A stretch of DNA of 64,000 nucleotides from Sorlinia euscelidii (GCF_036452155.1 NZ_JAWJZY010000004.1); one strand, 5' to 3'. Counted from the stretch's first letter, positions 54,454-63,827 are shown. Made by a program: numbers and translations. Notes: generated by a model from the letters alone, not told the origin.

Positions 54454-56436
54454 TTACTTCCTGGGATGTGACGATGATTTCAGTTTGGTGGATTGCGGTT
54501 TTTTCTCCGCTTTCCTGACCCGCGCCGCGCCCGGGTCATTTCCCGGCCCGAGCGGTCGCACGCCGGGTGGGATGGCGGGCTCCAGCGGCATGGCCAGGGC
54601 GGCATCGATTTTAGCGGCATTTTCCACGTCGGGGAAAAGCCCGAGTATGGGACCAATGCGCGCGATCAACTTCCCGGCTGTCGGCGTTGCATTCCAGCCC
54701 GCTGTTGAGAAATTGTAGGTCTCCGGGATGCCCTTTGGTTCATCGAGCATGACGTATACGGCGTAACGCGGATTATTCATGGGGAAAATCGATGTAAAAG
54801 CGGAGATATTCGCGTGTTTGAGATAGTGCCCATTCGCGCCGATCTTTTCCGCCGTGCCGGTTTTGCCGCCCACGAAATAACCCGGCACCTCGGCTTTTCT
54901 GGCTGTGCCCTGCGTCACGTCGAGGCGCAGCATCCGGCGCAGAAGGCGGGATGTGCCGTCAGAAAGGACGCGTCGCCCCACGGGCGTCACGGCGCGCTCA
55001 TCACCATCCCGCGTGGGCGGCAGGCCGACGCCTGTGCTCGGCGTGGCTTCCTCCGCACCCAGCGTGTCGGGGTCCTCATCGCGTGAAAGGAGGGTTGGGG
55101 TGATGAGGATGCCCCCATTCACAGTCGCCGCTGTGCCACGGACGATGGCCAGAGGCGATTCCGCAATGCCGTGACCGAAGCCGATCGTCATCACCGTCGC
55201 GACCCCCCAGTTTTTGCGGGCGGGCACAATGGGGCGGGCGGCTTCGGGAAGTTCGACGGGCACGCGGTCAAGAAATCCCATTTGTCCCAGCCATAATCGC
55301 TGCCTTTCCGCCCCGATATCGAGCGCGATATGGGCCGCTGCGGGATTGGAGGATTTCGCCAATACATCCGGGAGGGCCAGCCAGGGGGCAAAATGATCTG
55401 ACTTGATGTCACGAATGGTGAAGCGCCCAATCTTGATCGGAATGGTTGAGAACCGGTCCCAGATATGCGCGACTTTCATTTCAAGCGCGGCCGCGGCGAC
55501 TTGCAACTTGAAGGTCGATCCGGGCTCATACATGCCCGTCACAGCGCGGTTGAAGCGGGCATCGTCCGGTGCGCGGCCAAAATCATTGGCGTCATAATCG
55601 GGCAGGGAAACCATTGAAAGGATTTCACCCGTCCGCACATCCATGACGATTCCGGCCGCGCCCTTCGCCTGGAAATGATGCATCGCTTCATTGACCACAT
55701 CGCGCGTGACAACCTGCACTCGTGTATCGATGGAAAGGCGGATCGGTGTCCGATCTTTCAAAAGGCGGTCATTGAAAAATTTCTCAATACCCGCCACGCC
55801 ATGGTCATCAATATCCACGGCACCCAATATCTGAGCGGCGGTTCGGCCAAGCGGGTAATGACGACGCTCACCATTTTCGAAGTAAATGCCGGGGATGCCC
55901 AGATTATTGACAGCCAGTTGCTGTGACGGTGAGATGTCCCGCGCAAGATAAACAAACTGCTTGTCCTGCCGCAGCCTCTGCACCGTCGATTTCACATCGA
56001 GATCCGGCAGAACCGTCTTGAGCTTTTTTGCAGTGTCGGCGGGGTCAATCAATTCCTGCGGGTTGGCGTAGACTTGCGCAACGGGGAGGGACATGGCCAG
56101 GATCTGGCCATTGCGATCCGTGATCGCGGCGCGCTGCACCTGTAAAACCGGCATTGTCCGCCCGTCATTGCCTTCCGTCAGATCCGGCACAATCGGGATT
56201 TGGGCGCTGGCTTCACCACTGGTCGGCAACATCGGATTGATGATGGAGACAAGGAGGAGGCGAAGGCAGAGCGCCAGAAAAAGAAACGTAAACCCAACAC
56301 CGACCCAGAAAATACGGATATGCATCCGCTCCAGATAAGGCGGCTCCCGCCGGGCTGCGATGGGGGCAGCGGGGCGTTGCGCTCTCCGGTTCAGACGCGT
56401 TCTGCGTTTTCCGTCATCGTGAGGTGGGGTGGGCAC
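54454..56436 (-). CDS. ftsI: Septal peptidoglycan transpeptidase FtsI (PBP3)
   Basis: Class B penicillin-binding protein, 660 residues. A basic proline-rich cytoplasmic tail of about 40 residues is followed by one membrane helix (RIFWVGVGFTFLFLALCLRL). A pedestal domain includes AAITDRNGQILAMSLPVAQV. The transpeptidase domain has the three active-site motifs in order: STFK at 307-310, SSN at 362-364 and KTG at 525-527. A basic proline-rich tail ends it. It lies 20 bp after ftsL and 16 bp before murE. Confidence 0.96.
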   Translation of the reverse strand: MPTPPHDDGKRRTRLNRRAQRPAAPIAARREPPYLERMHIRIFWVGVGFTFLFLALCLRLLLVSIINPMLPTSGEASAQIPIVPDLTEGNDGRTMPVLQVQRAAITDRNGQILAMSLPVAQVYANPQELIDPADTAKKLKTVLPDLDVKSTVQRLRQDKQFVYLARDISPSQQLAVNNLGIPGIYFENGERRHYPLGRTAAQILGAVDIDDHGVAGIEKFFNDRLLKDRTPIRLSIDTRVQVVTRDVVNEAMHHFQAKGAAGIVMDVRTGEILSMVSLPDYDANDFGRAPDDARFNRAVTGMYEPGSTFKLQVAAAALEMKVAHIWDRFSTIPIKIGRFTIRDIKSDHFAPWLALPDVLAKSSNPAAAHIALDIGAERQRLWLGQMGFLDRVPVELPEAARPIVPARKNWGVATVMTIGFGHGIAESPLAIVRGTAATVNGGILITPTLLSRDEDPDTLGAEEATPSTGVGLPPTRDGDERAVTPVGRRVLSDGTSRLLRRMLRLDVTQGTARKAEVPGYFVGGKTGTAEKIGANGHYLKHANISAFTSIFPMNNPRYAVYVMLDEPKGIPETYNFSTAGWNATPTAGKLIARIGPILGLFPDVENAAKIDAALAMPLEPAIPPGVRPLGPGNDPGAARVRKAEKKPQSTKLKSSSHPRK

Positions 56437-56456
56437 GGTTTACTAGGTGGGACAAA

Positions 56457-57203
56457 TTAATTGCGCCGTGGCGCGGGCGGTGGCAACGCACCGTCAGCCA
56501 TTGCAAAAGTGGACTCCGTATTATGTGTACCCAGCTGACGGTAACGTGTTTTCGTGGCTGCCAGACGCCCGCCTGAGGAGGGGCGCCAGGCCACAGCAGG
56601 CGTCGCTACAGCGCGGGCGCCGCGGTACGTGGCGTAATGCACATGCGAATCGGCATGCGCGCGCACCGCCGGTGTCGCCTCATGTTTCAAGGGGGGTGTG
56701 GCCAGGGCCAGGCGCGTTGAAAGATGGGGCTTATCGGTTACAACATGATGGGGCGACGCGTCTCGCTGTGCGGCGGCCATGACTTCAGTCGGCTTGGCTT
56801 TTATGGCCGGACCCATCTGCGTTGCGGGCGCAAGCGCTGAATACTGCGCCAAAGTGTCGTCCGCCGGAGCGGAAGCCGCCGCGACCATCACATCACGTTG
56901 CGGTCCTGCACGACCGGGGGCTGGCAATGCGGCAATGGCCGTGCCTAATCTCTTATATTGCGTGGGCGCCATCGGCGTGAGATCCGTCAGGAAGCGCGCA
57001 GAAAGTTTCTGCAGGCGATCCGGCTGGTTTAGAAGCGCCCATTGGGATTGCAACATGGCGGTTTGCTGCCGTACATCGTCCGTCTGTCGCACAATGGTCC
57101 TGATATTGTCGTCAAGGACATTTGTTTGATGCTTCTTCGAGTAAAGGAAAAGCCCGGATGCGCCGGCAAGCAGAACGCAAAAAATAGTATATGGCCGAAT
57201 CAT
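56457..57203 (-). CDS. ftsL: FtsL-like division protein with long C-terminal extension
   Basis: Placed exactly where ftsL belongs, between rsmH (4-bp overlap) and ftsI. The first 100 residues fit FtsL: one N-terminal membrane helix (IFCVLLAGASGLFLYSKKH), a short coiled coil (NIRTIVRQTDDVRQQTAMLQ), then the family-like WALLNQPDRLQKLSARFLTD. FtsL is normally 100-130 residues; this product has 248. The extra 140 residues are rich in alanine, proline, threonine and histidine and look disordered. Assignment rests on the N-terminal part and on position. Confidence 0.82.
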   Translation of the reverse strand: MIRPYTIFCVLLAGASGLFLYSKKHQTNVLDDNIRTIVRQTDDVRQQTAMLQSQWALLNQPDRLQKLSARFLTDLTPMAPTQYKRLGTAIAALPAPGRAGPQRDVMVAAASAPADDTLAQYSALAPATQMGPAIKAKPTEVMAAAQRDASPHHVVTDKPHLSTRLALATPPLKHEATPAVRAHADSHVHYATYRGARAVATPAVAWRPSSGGRLAATKTRYRQLGTHNTESTFAMADGALPPPAPRRN

Positions 57204-58219
57204 GATGTGCCCTCGAGTGGCTCGATAATATGTCGTGTTTTTTCCAGTACCCTGATTTTTGCGCTGCGGGCGCGCGGGTTTTGTTGAATTTCGTCGTCAG
57301 AAGGGGTGAGCGGCTTCCCGTGCGGCAGCCGGAACATATTTGTCGGCTCCGCCATTGTAATCGGCATGTGGCGCGACGGGCGCGCGACGCGACCCGCGGA
57401 CGCCTGCATGGCGCGTTTCACGAGGCGATCCTCCAGCGAATGGAACGTAACCACCACGAGGCGCCCCCCCTCACGTAACAAAGCGGGTGCTGTCTCCAGC
57501 ACGCGCTCGAGATCATTCATCTCGTCATTGACGGCGATGCGAATGGCTTGAAAAGTCCGTGTCGCCGGATCAATGCGTGAGCGGTCAGGATGCACCACCT
57601 TGCGAATGATGGCGGCAAGCTGTCCCGTCCGTTGGATGGGTTCTTCCTGCCGCGCCGTGACAATCGCGCGGGCGACACGGCGGGCGAGGCGCTCCTCACC
57701 ATAGTGATAGATGATGTCCGCCAGCGTGGCCTCATCCGCCTCATTGACGAGATCCGCCGCGGATTGACCGGATTGTGACATACGCATATCGAGCGGCCCA
57801 TCCTGGCGGAAGGAGAAACCGCGTTCAGCCTGATCGATCTGGAAAGATGACACGCCGAGATCAAGCACAATCCCGTCAAACGGCGCGACATCGGCGAAAA
57901 GCGTGGCCATGTCGCGGAAATTACCCTGGCGGATCTCAAAAGTGGGTGCGGCCCCGCGATTATCAGCGGCAGATTGGGCCTGCAGCGCCTGCCCGCGCGT
58001 GATCGCGTCAGGGTCCTTATCCAGTGCGAAGAGATGGGCTGGCGACTCGGCCATCATGGCGCGCATATAGCCACCGCCGCCAAACGTCCCATCAAGGTAA
58101 GTGCCACGCCCGTTGATCTGCAACAGCGTGAGGACCTCACGCAGCATGACCGGGTTATGGCCTTCAGATTGCGGCACGGTTGACATTTTGACGCGCGGGG
58201 AAAGCGGAAGGGTCATCAT
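57200..58219 (-). CDS. rsmH: 16S rRNA (cytosine-1402-N4)-methyltransferase RsmH
   Basis: Methylates C1402 in the ribosomal P site. The 339 residues contain HNPVMLREVLTLL, the SAM loop YLDGTFGGGGYMRAM, GIVLDLGVSSFQIDQAERGF, and RTFQAIRIAVNDEMNDLERV with VVTFHSLEDRLVKRAM. The start is within the mraZ stop (ATGATGA), at 58219 or 58216; an ATG at 58186 is also in frame. Confidence 0.96.
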   Translation of the reverse strand: MMTLPLSPRVKMSTVPQSEGHNPVMLREVLTLLQINGRGTYLDGTFGGGGYMRAMMAESPAHLFALDKDPDAITRGQALQAQSAADNRGAAPTFEIRQGNFRDMATLFADVAPFDGIVLDLGVSSFQIDQAERGFSFRQDGPLDMRMSQSGQSAADLVNEADEATLADIIYHYGEERLARRVARAIVTARQEEPIQRTGQLAAIIRKVVHPDRSRIDPATRTFQAIRIAVNDEMNDLERVLETAPALLREGGRLVVVTFHSLEDRLVKRAMQASAGRVARPSRHMPITMAEPTNMFRLPHGKPLTPSDDEIQQNPRARSAKIRVLEKTRHIIEPLEGTS

Positions 58220-58692
58220 GCGTCTGACCCCTTGATGGATGAAGCGGAACGCTGCGCCAGGGTCGTGCGGGTACGCAGGCGCGCTTCCTCCCGCCTTCTG
58301 ATGGCCGCACCCGGCTCCCAGATCTGAAAAACGCGTCCGAGGCCCATGAAAGTGACGTCGTCAGATAATCCCGCATGTTGCTTGAGCATATCGGGGAGGA
58401 TGATGCGGCCCTCTTTATCCGAATCGATTGGATAGGCATCGGCATAGAGGCTGGCAGCGAGGTCGTCATGCTCCTCGGAAAAAATGTCGATGTCGTCAAG
58501 CGGGCGGGCAAGCGCACCGAAAGAGGAGGGGGGCCAGGCTTCAATGCAAGGGTGCAAATGCGATGGGCGCAGGATCACAAGCGCACCATCGTCGGAATGC
58601 AGCGCCTTAAGCGCGTTCCGGAACGGTGCGGGGATTGATACACGCCCTTTGGCGTCAAAACGGTTTTGGTGCGTGCCTAAAAACACACTCAC
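58216..58692 (-). CDS. mraZ: MraZ transcriptional regulator
   Basis: First gene of the division cluster, 158 residues. It has the twin AbrB-like swapped-hairpin repeats: FLGTHQNRFDAKGRVSIPAP near the N-terminus and DAYPIDSDKEGRIILPDML in the middle. The C-terminal tail is basic. E. coli MraZ represses its own operon by binding repeated TGGGN boxes, and three such boxes lie just upstream here. Confidence 0.95.
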   Translation of the reverse strand: MSVFLGTHQNRFDAKGRVSIPAPFRNALKALHSDDGALVILRPSHLHPCIEAWPPSSFGALARPLDDIDIFSEEHDDLAASLYADAYPIDSDKEGRIILPDMLKQHAGLSDDVTFMGLGRVFQIWEPGAAIRRREEARLRTRTTLAQRSASSIKGSDA

Positions 58693-58764
58693 GCCGCCTT
58701 GCTCCCGTCAAAATCTGTCATCAAACACCCGTGAAATCAGTTAACGAGTGTCTTTGTCATTTTG

Positions 58765-58789
58765 TGGGATATCATGGGATTTTATGGGA
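58765..58789. promoter_or_regulatory. Three MraZ boxes over a likely mraZ promoter
   Basis: TGGGA occurs at 58765-58769, 58775-58779 and 58785-58789, exactly ten bases apart, matching the TGGGN-plus-five-base-spacer operator described for E. coli MraZ. On the transcribed (minus) strand a TTGACT hexamer at 58795-58790 and TATCCC at 58771-58766, 18 bases apart, could be the -35 and -10, which would place the boxes across the core promoter. The box pattern is seen directly; the promoter call is inference. Confidence 0.65.
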
Positions 58790-58983
58790 AGTCAAATAAA
58801 AAACCGCAGAAAACCGCCAAAAATCAGAGGTGTACGCGCGATTTTAAGTTTTTATTGGAGTTAAAAAAGCGTTTCATTTGCCGTGCAACAATATGGAAAG
58901 GCCCTCTTCTGTTTTTTATTTGTTCTTATTACGTTCCCGTTTGATCGTGTCAGGGCGAGCGCTTGCATTAACGATTAACGGTA

Positions 58984-59372
58984 GGTCAGATGGTCGATAA
59001 GCCGGGTTCTGTCCGCCGAGGCGGGGCGACCATTCATCTTGGGCGCGACTCACATCGCACCTCATGCAACCAACCCGAGTGACAGGGCGGAGGGGCCCCT
59101 CATCACGTCAGACGTGACGCGTCACTCCTATTCGGTCTTGCTCCCGGTGGGGTTTACCATGCCCCGGACGTTACCGCCTGGGCGGTGCGCTCTTACCGCG
59201 CCGTTTCATCCTTACCCAAAGCCCGAAGGCCCGTTGAGCGGTTTGATTTCTGTGGCACTTTCCCTGAGGTTGCCCTCGCCGGCCGTTAGCCGGCACCGTC
59301 CTTCCATGGAGCCCGGACTTTCCTCTGCACGCAGCTTGATGCTGGCGCAGCGGTCGCCTGACCATCTGACCC
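58984..59372 (-). ncRNA. rnpB: RNase P RNA
   Basis: Catalytic RNA that matures tRNA 5' ends. Read on the minus strand, it has the universal GAGGAAAGTCCGGGC (59325-59311) and ends with ACAGAACCCGGCTTA (59013-58999). The P1 helix closes it: GTCAGATGGTC near the 5' end (59370-59360) pairs with GACCATCTGAC at the 3' end (58996-58986). The length of about 389 bases fits bacterial type A. The 291 bases between rnpB and mraZ are AT-rich and hold the mraZ control region. Confidence 0.96.
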
Positions 59373-59442
59373 GTGTTTTACGTGCAGCAGGGGCGGGGTT
59401 TCGTCAAGATAAGTTTGCCTTAACCCCGCCTCGCCAGTGGCG

Positions 59443-59916
59443 TCACTGCACGGGCATGGGGCGGTAATGGCCCGGACTGCCCGCGTCATTCTGCAATGTG
59501 CGATCCGCCTTGTTCACAAGAATCGTGAAGGCCGTGGCCGTCTTGCCATCAACGCCAGGGCAGCCATCCGTTGCACGCACCAGAAACTGGACATGCGTTG
59601 CATGCGCCGGGTCAGCCCCATTGATGATCGGGACAACGCAACGACGTGGCACGTCCAGCAGCCCCTGATCCTTTACGAGCAGGCGCAGATGCTCCGTCAA
59701 CTTGGTGTTGTCAAACCAGGCCAGATCATTGAACTGAACCTTGTCCGCCGCTTTTGGGAGCCATCCCATCTTGGCGGCCAGCAGCGCCAACAGCGCAACC
59801 GGGATAATGACCAGAAGACGGCGCAATATATGCTGCCGCAACGTCCGCCGCGGTCGACGCGTAGGGCCGGGCCCGGATGGCGGCGGCGCTGCGCCGTCCT
59901 GTTTCTGCGCTGTCAT
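59443..59916 (-). CDS. Small single-pass membrane protein, function unknown
   Basis: 157 residues. A basic proline-rich N-terminus precedes one membrane helix (LLVIIPVALLALLAAKMGWL). A periplasmic domain with two cysteines follows (RRCVVPIIN and DGCPGVDGK). I recognise no family. It starts three bases after the zwf stop on the same strand, so the two are probably co-transcribed. Well-formed topology and tight spacing support it as a gene. Confidence 0.7.
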   Translation of the reverse strand: MTAQKQDGAAPPPSGPGPTRRPRRTLRQHILRRLLVIIPVALLALLAAKMGWLPKAADKVQFNDLAWFDNTKLTEHLRLLVKDQGLLDVPRRCVVPIINGADPAHATHVQFLVRATDGCPGVDGKTATAFTILVNKADRTLQNDAGSPGHYRPMPVQ

Positions 59917-59919
59917 GGT

Positions 59920-61392
59920 TCAGAGAGACATGTCTTCATGCCACTTGGCATGATGACGTTTCAGCATGTCGCGCGCTTCATCCGGCCCCCAACTGCCAGC
60001 CTTATAATGCGCCATGGGTGTTTTACGGTCAGCCCAGGCTTTCATCAATGGCGCCAGCCATGTCCATGCTGCTTCGACCTCATCCCGACGGATGAACAGG
60101 ATCGGGTCACCCCGGACCGCATCCAGCATCAGGCGCTCATAAGCATCGGGGTAACGCGTCTGGAATGTCTGCGCGAAATCAACTCGCATCGTTGCCTGGC
60201 CAAGGCTGAAATCATCATGCACGGGGTTTTTGGCGTTGAACGTCCAGGAAATACCCTCATCCGGCTGGACACGGATGGCCAGCACATTGCGTTTGGCTTC
60301 CGTCGGAAAAAGCCGCGACTCCGTCGGCTTGAAGGTGATGACAACCTCACTGACCTTCTGCTCAAGTCTTTTTGCCGTGCGGATGAAGAACGGCACGTTT
60401 TTCCAACGCGGGGAATCAATTTCGGCGCAGAGCGCGACGTAGGTTTCGGTCTGACTCTCCTTGCCAAGCTCTTCCAGATATCCGGGGACATTCTCAGAAC
60501 CCATTTTCCCCGCCACATATTGCCCGCGCACGGCGTGAGACGCGACCGTCTGACTGTTAAAAGGCTTCAGCCCCTGAAGCACGGCGACCTTGGCATCGCG
60601 CACATCATCGGCGGCCATGGAGGCGGGCTTTTCCATCCCGATCAGCGCGAGCACCTGAAGCAGGTGATTCTGGATCATGTCGCGCAGCGCGCCGGACTCA
60701 TCATAATAAGCGGCGCGCCCTTCAACACCCACGGTCTCGGCAGCGGTGATCTGAACGGACTCGATATGGTCGGATGACCAGACAGCCTCAAACATCGGGT
60801 TGGAAAAACGCAGGGCAATCACGCCTTGCACGGTTTCCTTGCCGAGGTAATGGTCGATGCGGAAAATATTTTCTTCCTTGAAATACTGCCCGACCGAATC
60901 ATTGATGTCGTTTGCGGTCGCGAGATCGACGCCAATCGGTTTCTCCAGCACAACGCGTGCGTCGCCGACGGCGAGTTTCTTGTCATGCAGGTTTTTCGCG
61001 ATCGCGCCGTAAAGGTTGGGCGCTGTCGCGAAATAAAAGACGCGCACGCGGTCAGCTCTGTCCTCGGAAACGAGCGCGCGCAGACTGTTCCAGTCACTTT
61101 CCGGTTTCGAGCCATCAAGGCTGACATAATGGACAAGTTTCAGGAAACGCTGAATTTTGGCGTCGTCGAAATCCTCTTTCTTGACAAACTTCTTGAGGGC
61201 CTCCAGCGCACGTCCTTGATACGCTTCACGGGTCAGAGGCGAGCGCGCCGTGCCGATGATACGCGCCTCTTCCGGAACCTGCCCCTCAAGCATACGGTAG
61301 TAAAAGCCGGGGAGCAGTTTGCGCATCGTCAAATCACCTGTTGCGCCGAATATGACGTAATCAAATGGCTTGACGGTTACGGTACGAGACAT
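59920..61392 (-). CDS. zwf: Glucose-6-phosphate 1-dehydrogenase
   Basis: Oxidises glucose 6-phosphate to 6-phosphogluconolactone with NAD(P), entry to the pentose phosphate and Entner-Doudoroff routes. From the ATG at 61392 (AAAGGTGAG upstream) it has 490 residues. Motifs are the nucleotide loop VIFGATGDLTMRKLLP and the active-site RIDHYLGKETVQGVIALRF, with the C-terminal domain complete. No pgl or edd gene adjoins it. The 262 bases upstream, shared with the divergent gapR gene, contain no gene I can support. Confidence 0.96.
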   Translation of the reverse strand: MSRTVTVKPFDYVIFGATGDLTMRKLLPGFYYRMLEGQVPEEARIIGTARSPLTREAYQGRALEALKKFVKKEDFDDAKIQRFLKLVHYVSLDGSKPESDWNSLRALVSEDRADRVRVFYFATAPNLYGAIAKNLHDKKLAVGDARVVLEKPIGVDLATANDINDSVGQYFKEENIFRIDHYLGKETVQGVIALRFSNPMFEAVWSSDHIESVQITAAETVGVEGRAAYYDESGALRDMIQNHLLQVLALIGMEKPASMAADDVRDAKVAVLQGLKPFNSQTVASHAVRGQYVAGKMGSENVPGYLEELGKESQTETYVALCAEIDSPRWKNVPFFIRTAKRLEQKVSEVVITFKPTESRLFPTEAKRNVLAIRVQPDEGISWTFNAKNPVHDDFSLGQATMRVDFAQTFQTRYPDAYERLMLDAVRGDPILFIRRDEVEAAWTWLAPLMKAWADRKTPMAHYKAGSWGPDEARDMLKRHHAKWHEDMSL

Positions 61393-61654
61393 GGGTCTCA
61401 CCTTTCTTAATAACAAAATGAAATATCGTGGCCATTATGCACAGACGTAAGCTGAGGGTAAAGGAGACGGCAAGTCCGCCCCTGGATGCCTGACGTTCTG
61501 CAAGACCGTTTCGCTTCGACGTGCTTTTCACGATGCCGAAGCGGCGACAGGAGGGAGATCGATACAGGGCGGCGACGTTGATCGCCCATTGACCAAACGG
61601 AAGAACGATTGATAATCCGACCCTGAGATTATTCGATCATGAGGGCTTATATCT

Positions 61655-61927
61655 ATGGATGATACGACAATAACGCAAGATGCCGCCGCTGAAAGCGGCA
61701 TGGTATCCGCCCAGCGGCTTCAATCGATCATTGATCGGGTTGAACGTTTGGAGGAGGAGCGCAAGGCGCTTGCGAGTGACATCAAGGATATTTTCCTCGA
61801 GGCGAAATCGGCGGGTTTCGATGTGCCCGTGCTGCGCCAGCTTCTCCGTATCCGCAAGCAGGAGCCATCAGAGGTGGAAGAGCAGGAAACCCTCCTCCAT
61901 CTCTATCGTCATGCCTTAGGAATGTAA
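61655..61927 (+). CDS. GapR/DUF2312 nucleoid-associated protein
   Basis: 90 residues matching DUF2312: SAQRLQSIIDRVERLEEERK, ASDIKDIFLEAKSAGFDVPV and LRQLLRIRKQEPSEVEEQET follow one another. In Caulobacter, GapR encircles overtwisted DNA ahead of replication and transcription. It is found across alphaproteobacteria and thus supports that placement. A membrane-protein gene follows 36 bp downstream. Confidence 0.92.
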   Translation: MDDTTITQDAAAESGMVSAQRLQSIIDRVERLEEERKALASDIKDIFLEAKSAGFDVPVLRQLLRIRKQEPSEVEEQETLLHLYRHALGM

Positions 61928-61963
61928 GCATTCGAAATAAAATTCGAGGAAGAGGGTAGCGGT

Positions 61964-62643
61964 GTGTCGATGGACGATATGTCTTCAGTTCTACCGGAAA
62001 CGATGTCTTTGCCCCTCATACTTGGCTTTGTCATCGCCTTTCTTCTTTTCTTCTTCGTGGTACTGATGAACATTATCCGTCGCCGCCTGCACGTGATGGA
62101 GCGGCAATTGGTGGATATCGGCGCTGACCTCCGAACCGTGTCTCTGCGCCTCGCCATGGATGAGTTCGATGAACCGGCCATGCACGCAGACGGCACAGAT
62201 GCGGACCTGTCGGAAGACCGGCCCAGCGTGTCTCTTGCCGCCGCGCCAGCTATGGCGTCATCAGCGCCGCCCATGGTGCCGCTTCAGGAGGTCGCCATGC
62301 CACGGGCGCGTTACATTAATAATGATGCTGGCAACATGCCTGTCCTGCCCCCGGAGGCTTATCAGGATTACGCGGATAATCCCTCAAATCTTTCTTCCGC
62401 CGATCTGTTGAAGCAAACGCATTTTGACCCGCCCGTCGGAGCTATGTCGGGCAAGGCCGCGCGACGTGCCGCGACGCAGCCGCCCCGACGCCGGAAGAGG
62501 ATGGCGATATCTGGCGCCTCCGCGCGACGCGTCGCGCCCCGACCACGCGCAGTGACGGGACACATGGCGCGCCCCATGCCGCGCCGCCTAAGGTGCGCAA
62601 GGAGCCCACGCTGAAATGGCCGCCCAAACCGCCTTCGACGTAA
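61964..62643 (+). CDS. Single-pass membrane protein with a frameshifted C-terminus
   Basis: Starts at the GTG at 61964 (GAGGAAGAGGG upstream) with one membrane helix (LILGFVIAFLLFFFVVLMNI), a short coiled coil (RRRLHVMERQLVDIGADLRT) and a long disordered linker. As read, the frame stops at 62614 with an arginine-rich, unprotein-like end. If one C is added to the CCCC run at 62483-62486, the C-terminus becomes TPEEDGDIWRLRATRRA and ends VRKEPTLKWPPKPPST at 62643, which looks natural. The family is unknown. The gene follows gapR by 36 bp and converges with proB. Confidence 0.68.
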
Positions 62644-62680
62644 GCAACACAGTTTGTAGAGGGCGGTGTGCAGGCGGTCC

Positions 62681-63820
62681 TTAGCCGGAAACTGTTCTTC
62701 GCAGCATGACGAGGTCATCCCGATGGATCAATGCGTCGCGATGCGTGCCCGCGAGATCATCCGGGAAAGCTGCGCTGCGCTGTCCGGCCATCCTCTGAGC
62801 TTCTTCTGATGAGTAGGATGTCAGGCCGCGTGCTACCGCCGCGCCTTTCGGGTCCGTAACCGTCACAAGCGCATTACGCGGAAATTGGCCGTCAATTTTC
62901 TGCACCCCGACGGCGAGAAGTGAACTGCCCTTACGAAGCGCCTGCACGGCGCCCGCATCAATCTGAAAGGTGCCGCTCGGCCGTAAAGACCCCATGATCC
63001 ATTTTTTGCGCGCTTTACCGGCACCCGCATGGGCGCTGAACCATGTCGCCCGTGCGCCGGACGATAATTTTCTCAGCGGATGATCAATATTCCCGCGAGC
63101 GATGGCCATCCGGGCACCCGCTTGTGTCGCGATATCCGCGGCGATCAGTTTCGTCTTCATCCCGCCGGAAGAGTAGCCGGGTGGGGGGTTGCCCCCCATC
63201 GCGCGAATCCGGTCGTCGATCTCCTCAACGAGGGGGATATGGGTGGCATCTGCGTGGGTGCGGGGGTCCTGGGTGTAAAGCCCGTCAATGTCGGAAAGCA
63301 GAATCAGCGTGTCAGCATCCACCATCTGCGCGACGCGCGCCGCGAGGCGGTCATTATCCCCGAAGCGGATTTCCTCAAACGCAATCGCATCATTTTCATT
63401 GATAACGGGCACGCACCCCATGCGGAGGAGCGCCCGAAGGGTTGAGCGGGCATTGAGGTGACGCTCCCGATTTTCCGTGTCTTCCGACGTCAGCAGCAAT
63501 TGCGCGGCGGTGAGGCCATGATGCGCCAGGGAGGCACTCCAGGCCTGCGCAAGGAGAATCTGCCCGACACTTGCCGCGGCCTGCTTCTCCGCCAGGCTGA
63601 GGCGGGCGGCGGTCATATTGAGTTGCGTCCGTGCCAGGGCGATGGCACCTGATGAGACGATGATAACTTCAATGCCCAACCGGCGCCAGGCTGCAATGTC
63701 CTCACTGACACTATCGAGCCAGCCATCGCGCAATTTGGCAGCTTGCGTGTCAACAAGGAGGGCGCTGCCGATCTTGACGACAATGCGCTCCGCGGATTGG
63801 AGAGGAGAGACCATACTCAC
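62681..63820 (-). CDS. proB: Glutamate 5-kinase
   Basis: First step of proline synthesis. The 379 residues consist of an amino-acid kinase domain (RIVVKIGSALLVDT, VIIVSSGAIALARTQL, PVINENDAIAFEEIRFGDND, GTGGMKTKL-like YSSGGMKTKLIAADIATQAG) and a C-terminal PUA domain from about residue 280. The start is the GTG at 63820 or the ATG at 63814; neither ribosome site is strong. It lies eight bases after the obgE stop. Confidence 0.94.
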   Translation of the reverse strand: MSMVSPLQSAERIVVKIGSALLVDTQAAKLRDGWLDSVSEDIAAWRRLGIEVIIVSSGAIALARTQLNMTAARLSLAEKQAAASVGQILLAQAWSASLAHHGLTAAQLLLTSEDTENRERHLNARSTLRALLRMGCVPVINENDAIAFEEIRFGDNDRLAARVAQMVDADTLILLSDIDGLYTQDPRTHADATHIPLVEEIDDRIRAMGGNPPPGYSSGGMKTKLIAADIATQAGARMAIARGNIDHPLRKLSSGARATWFSAHAGAGKARKKWIMGSLRPSGTFQIDAGAVQALRKGSSLLAVGVQKIDGQFPRNALVTVTDPKGAAVARGLTSYSSEEAQRMAGQRSAAFPDDLAGTHRDALIHRDDLVMLRRTVSG

Positions 63821-63827
63821 ATGTCCG

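Noticed and set aside
61407..61589. A 60-codon minus-strand frame upstream of zwf
   Set aside because: No family features, and it runs through the zwf ribosome site; better read as leader DNA.
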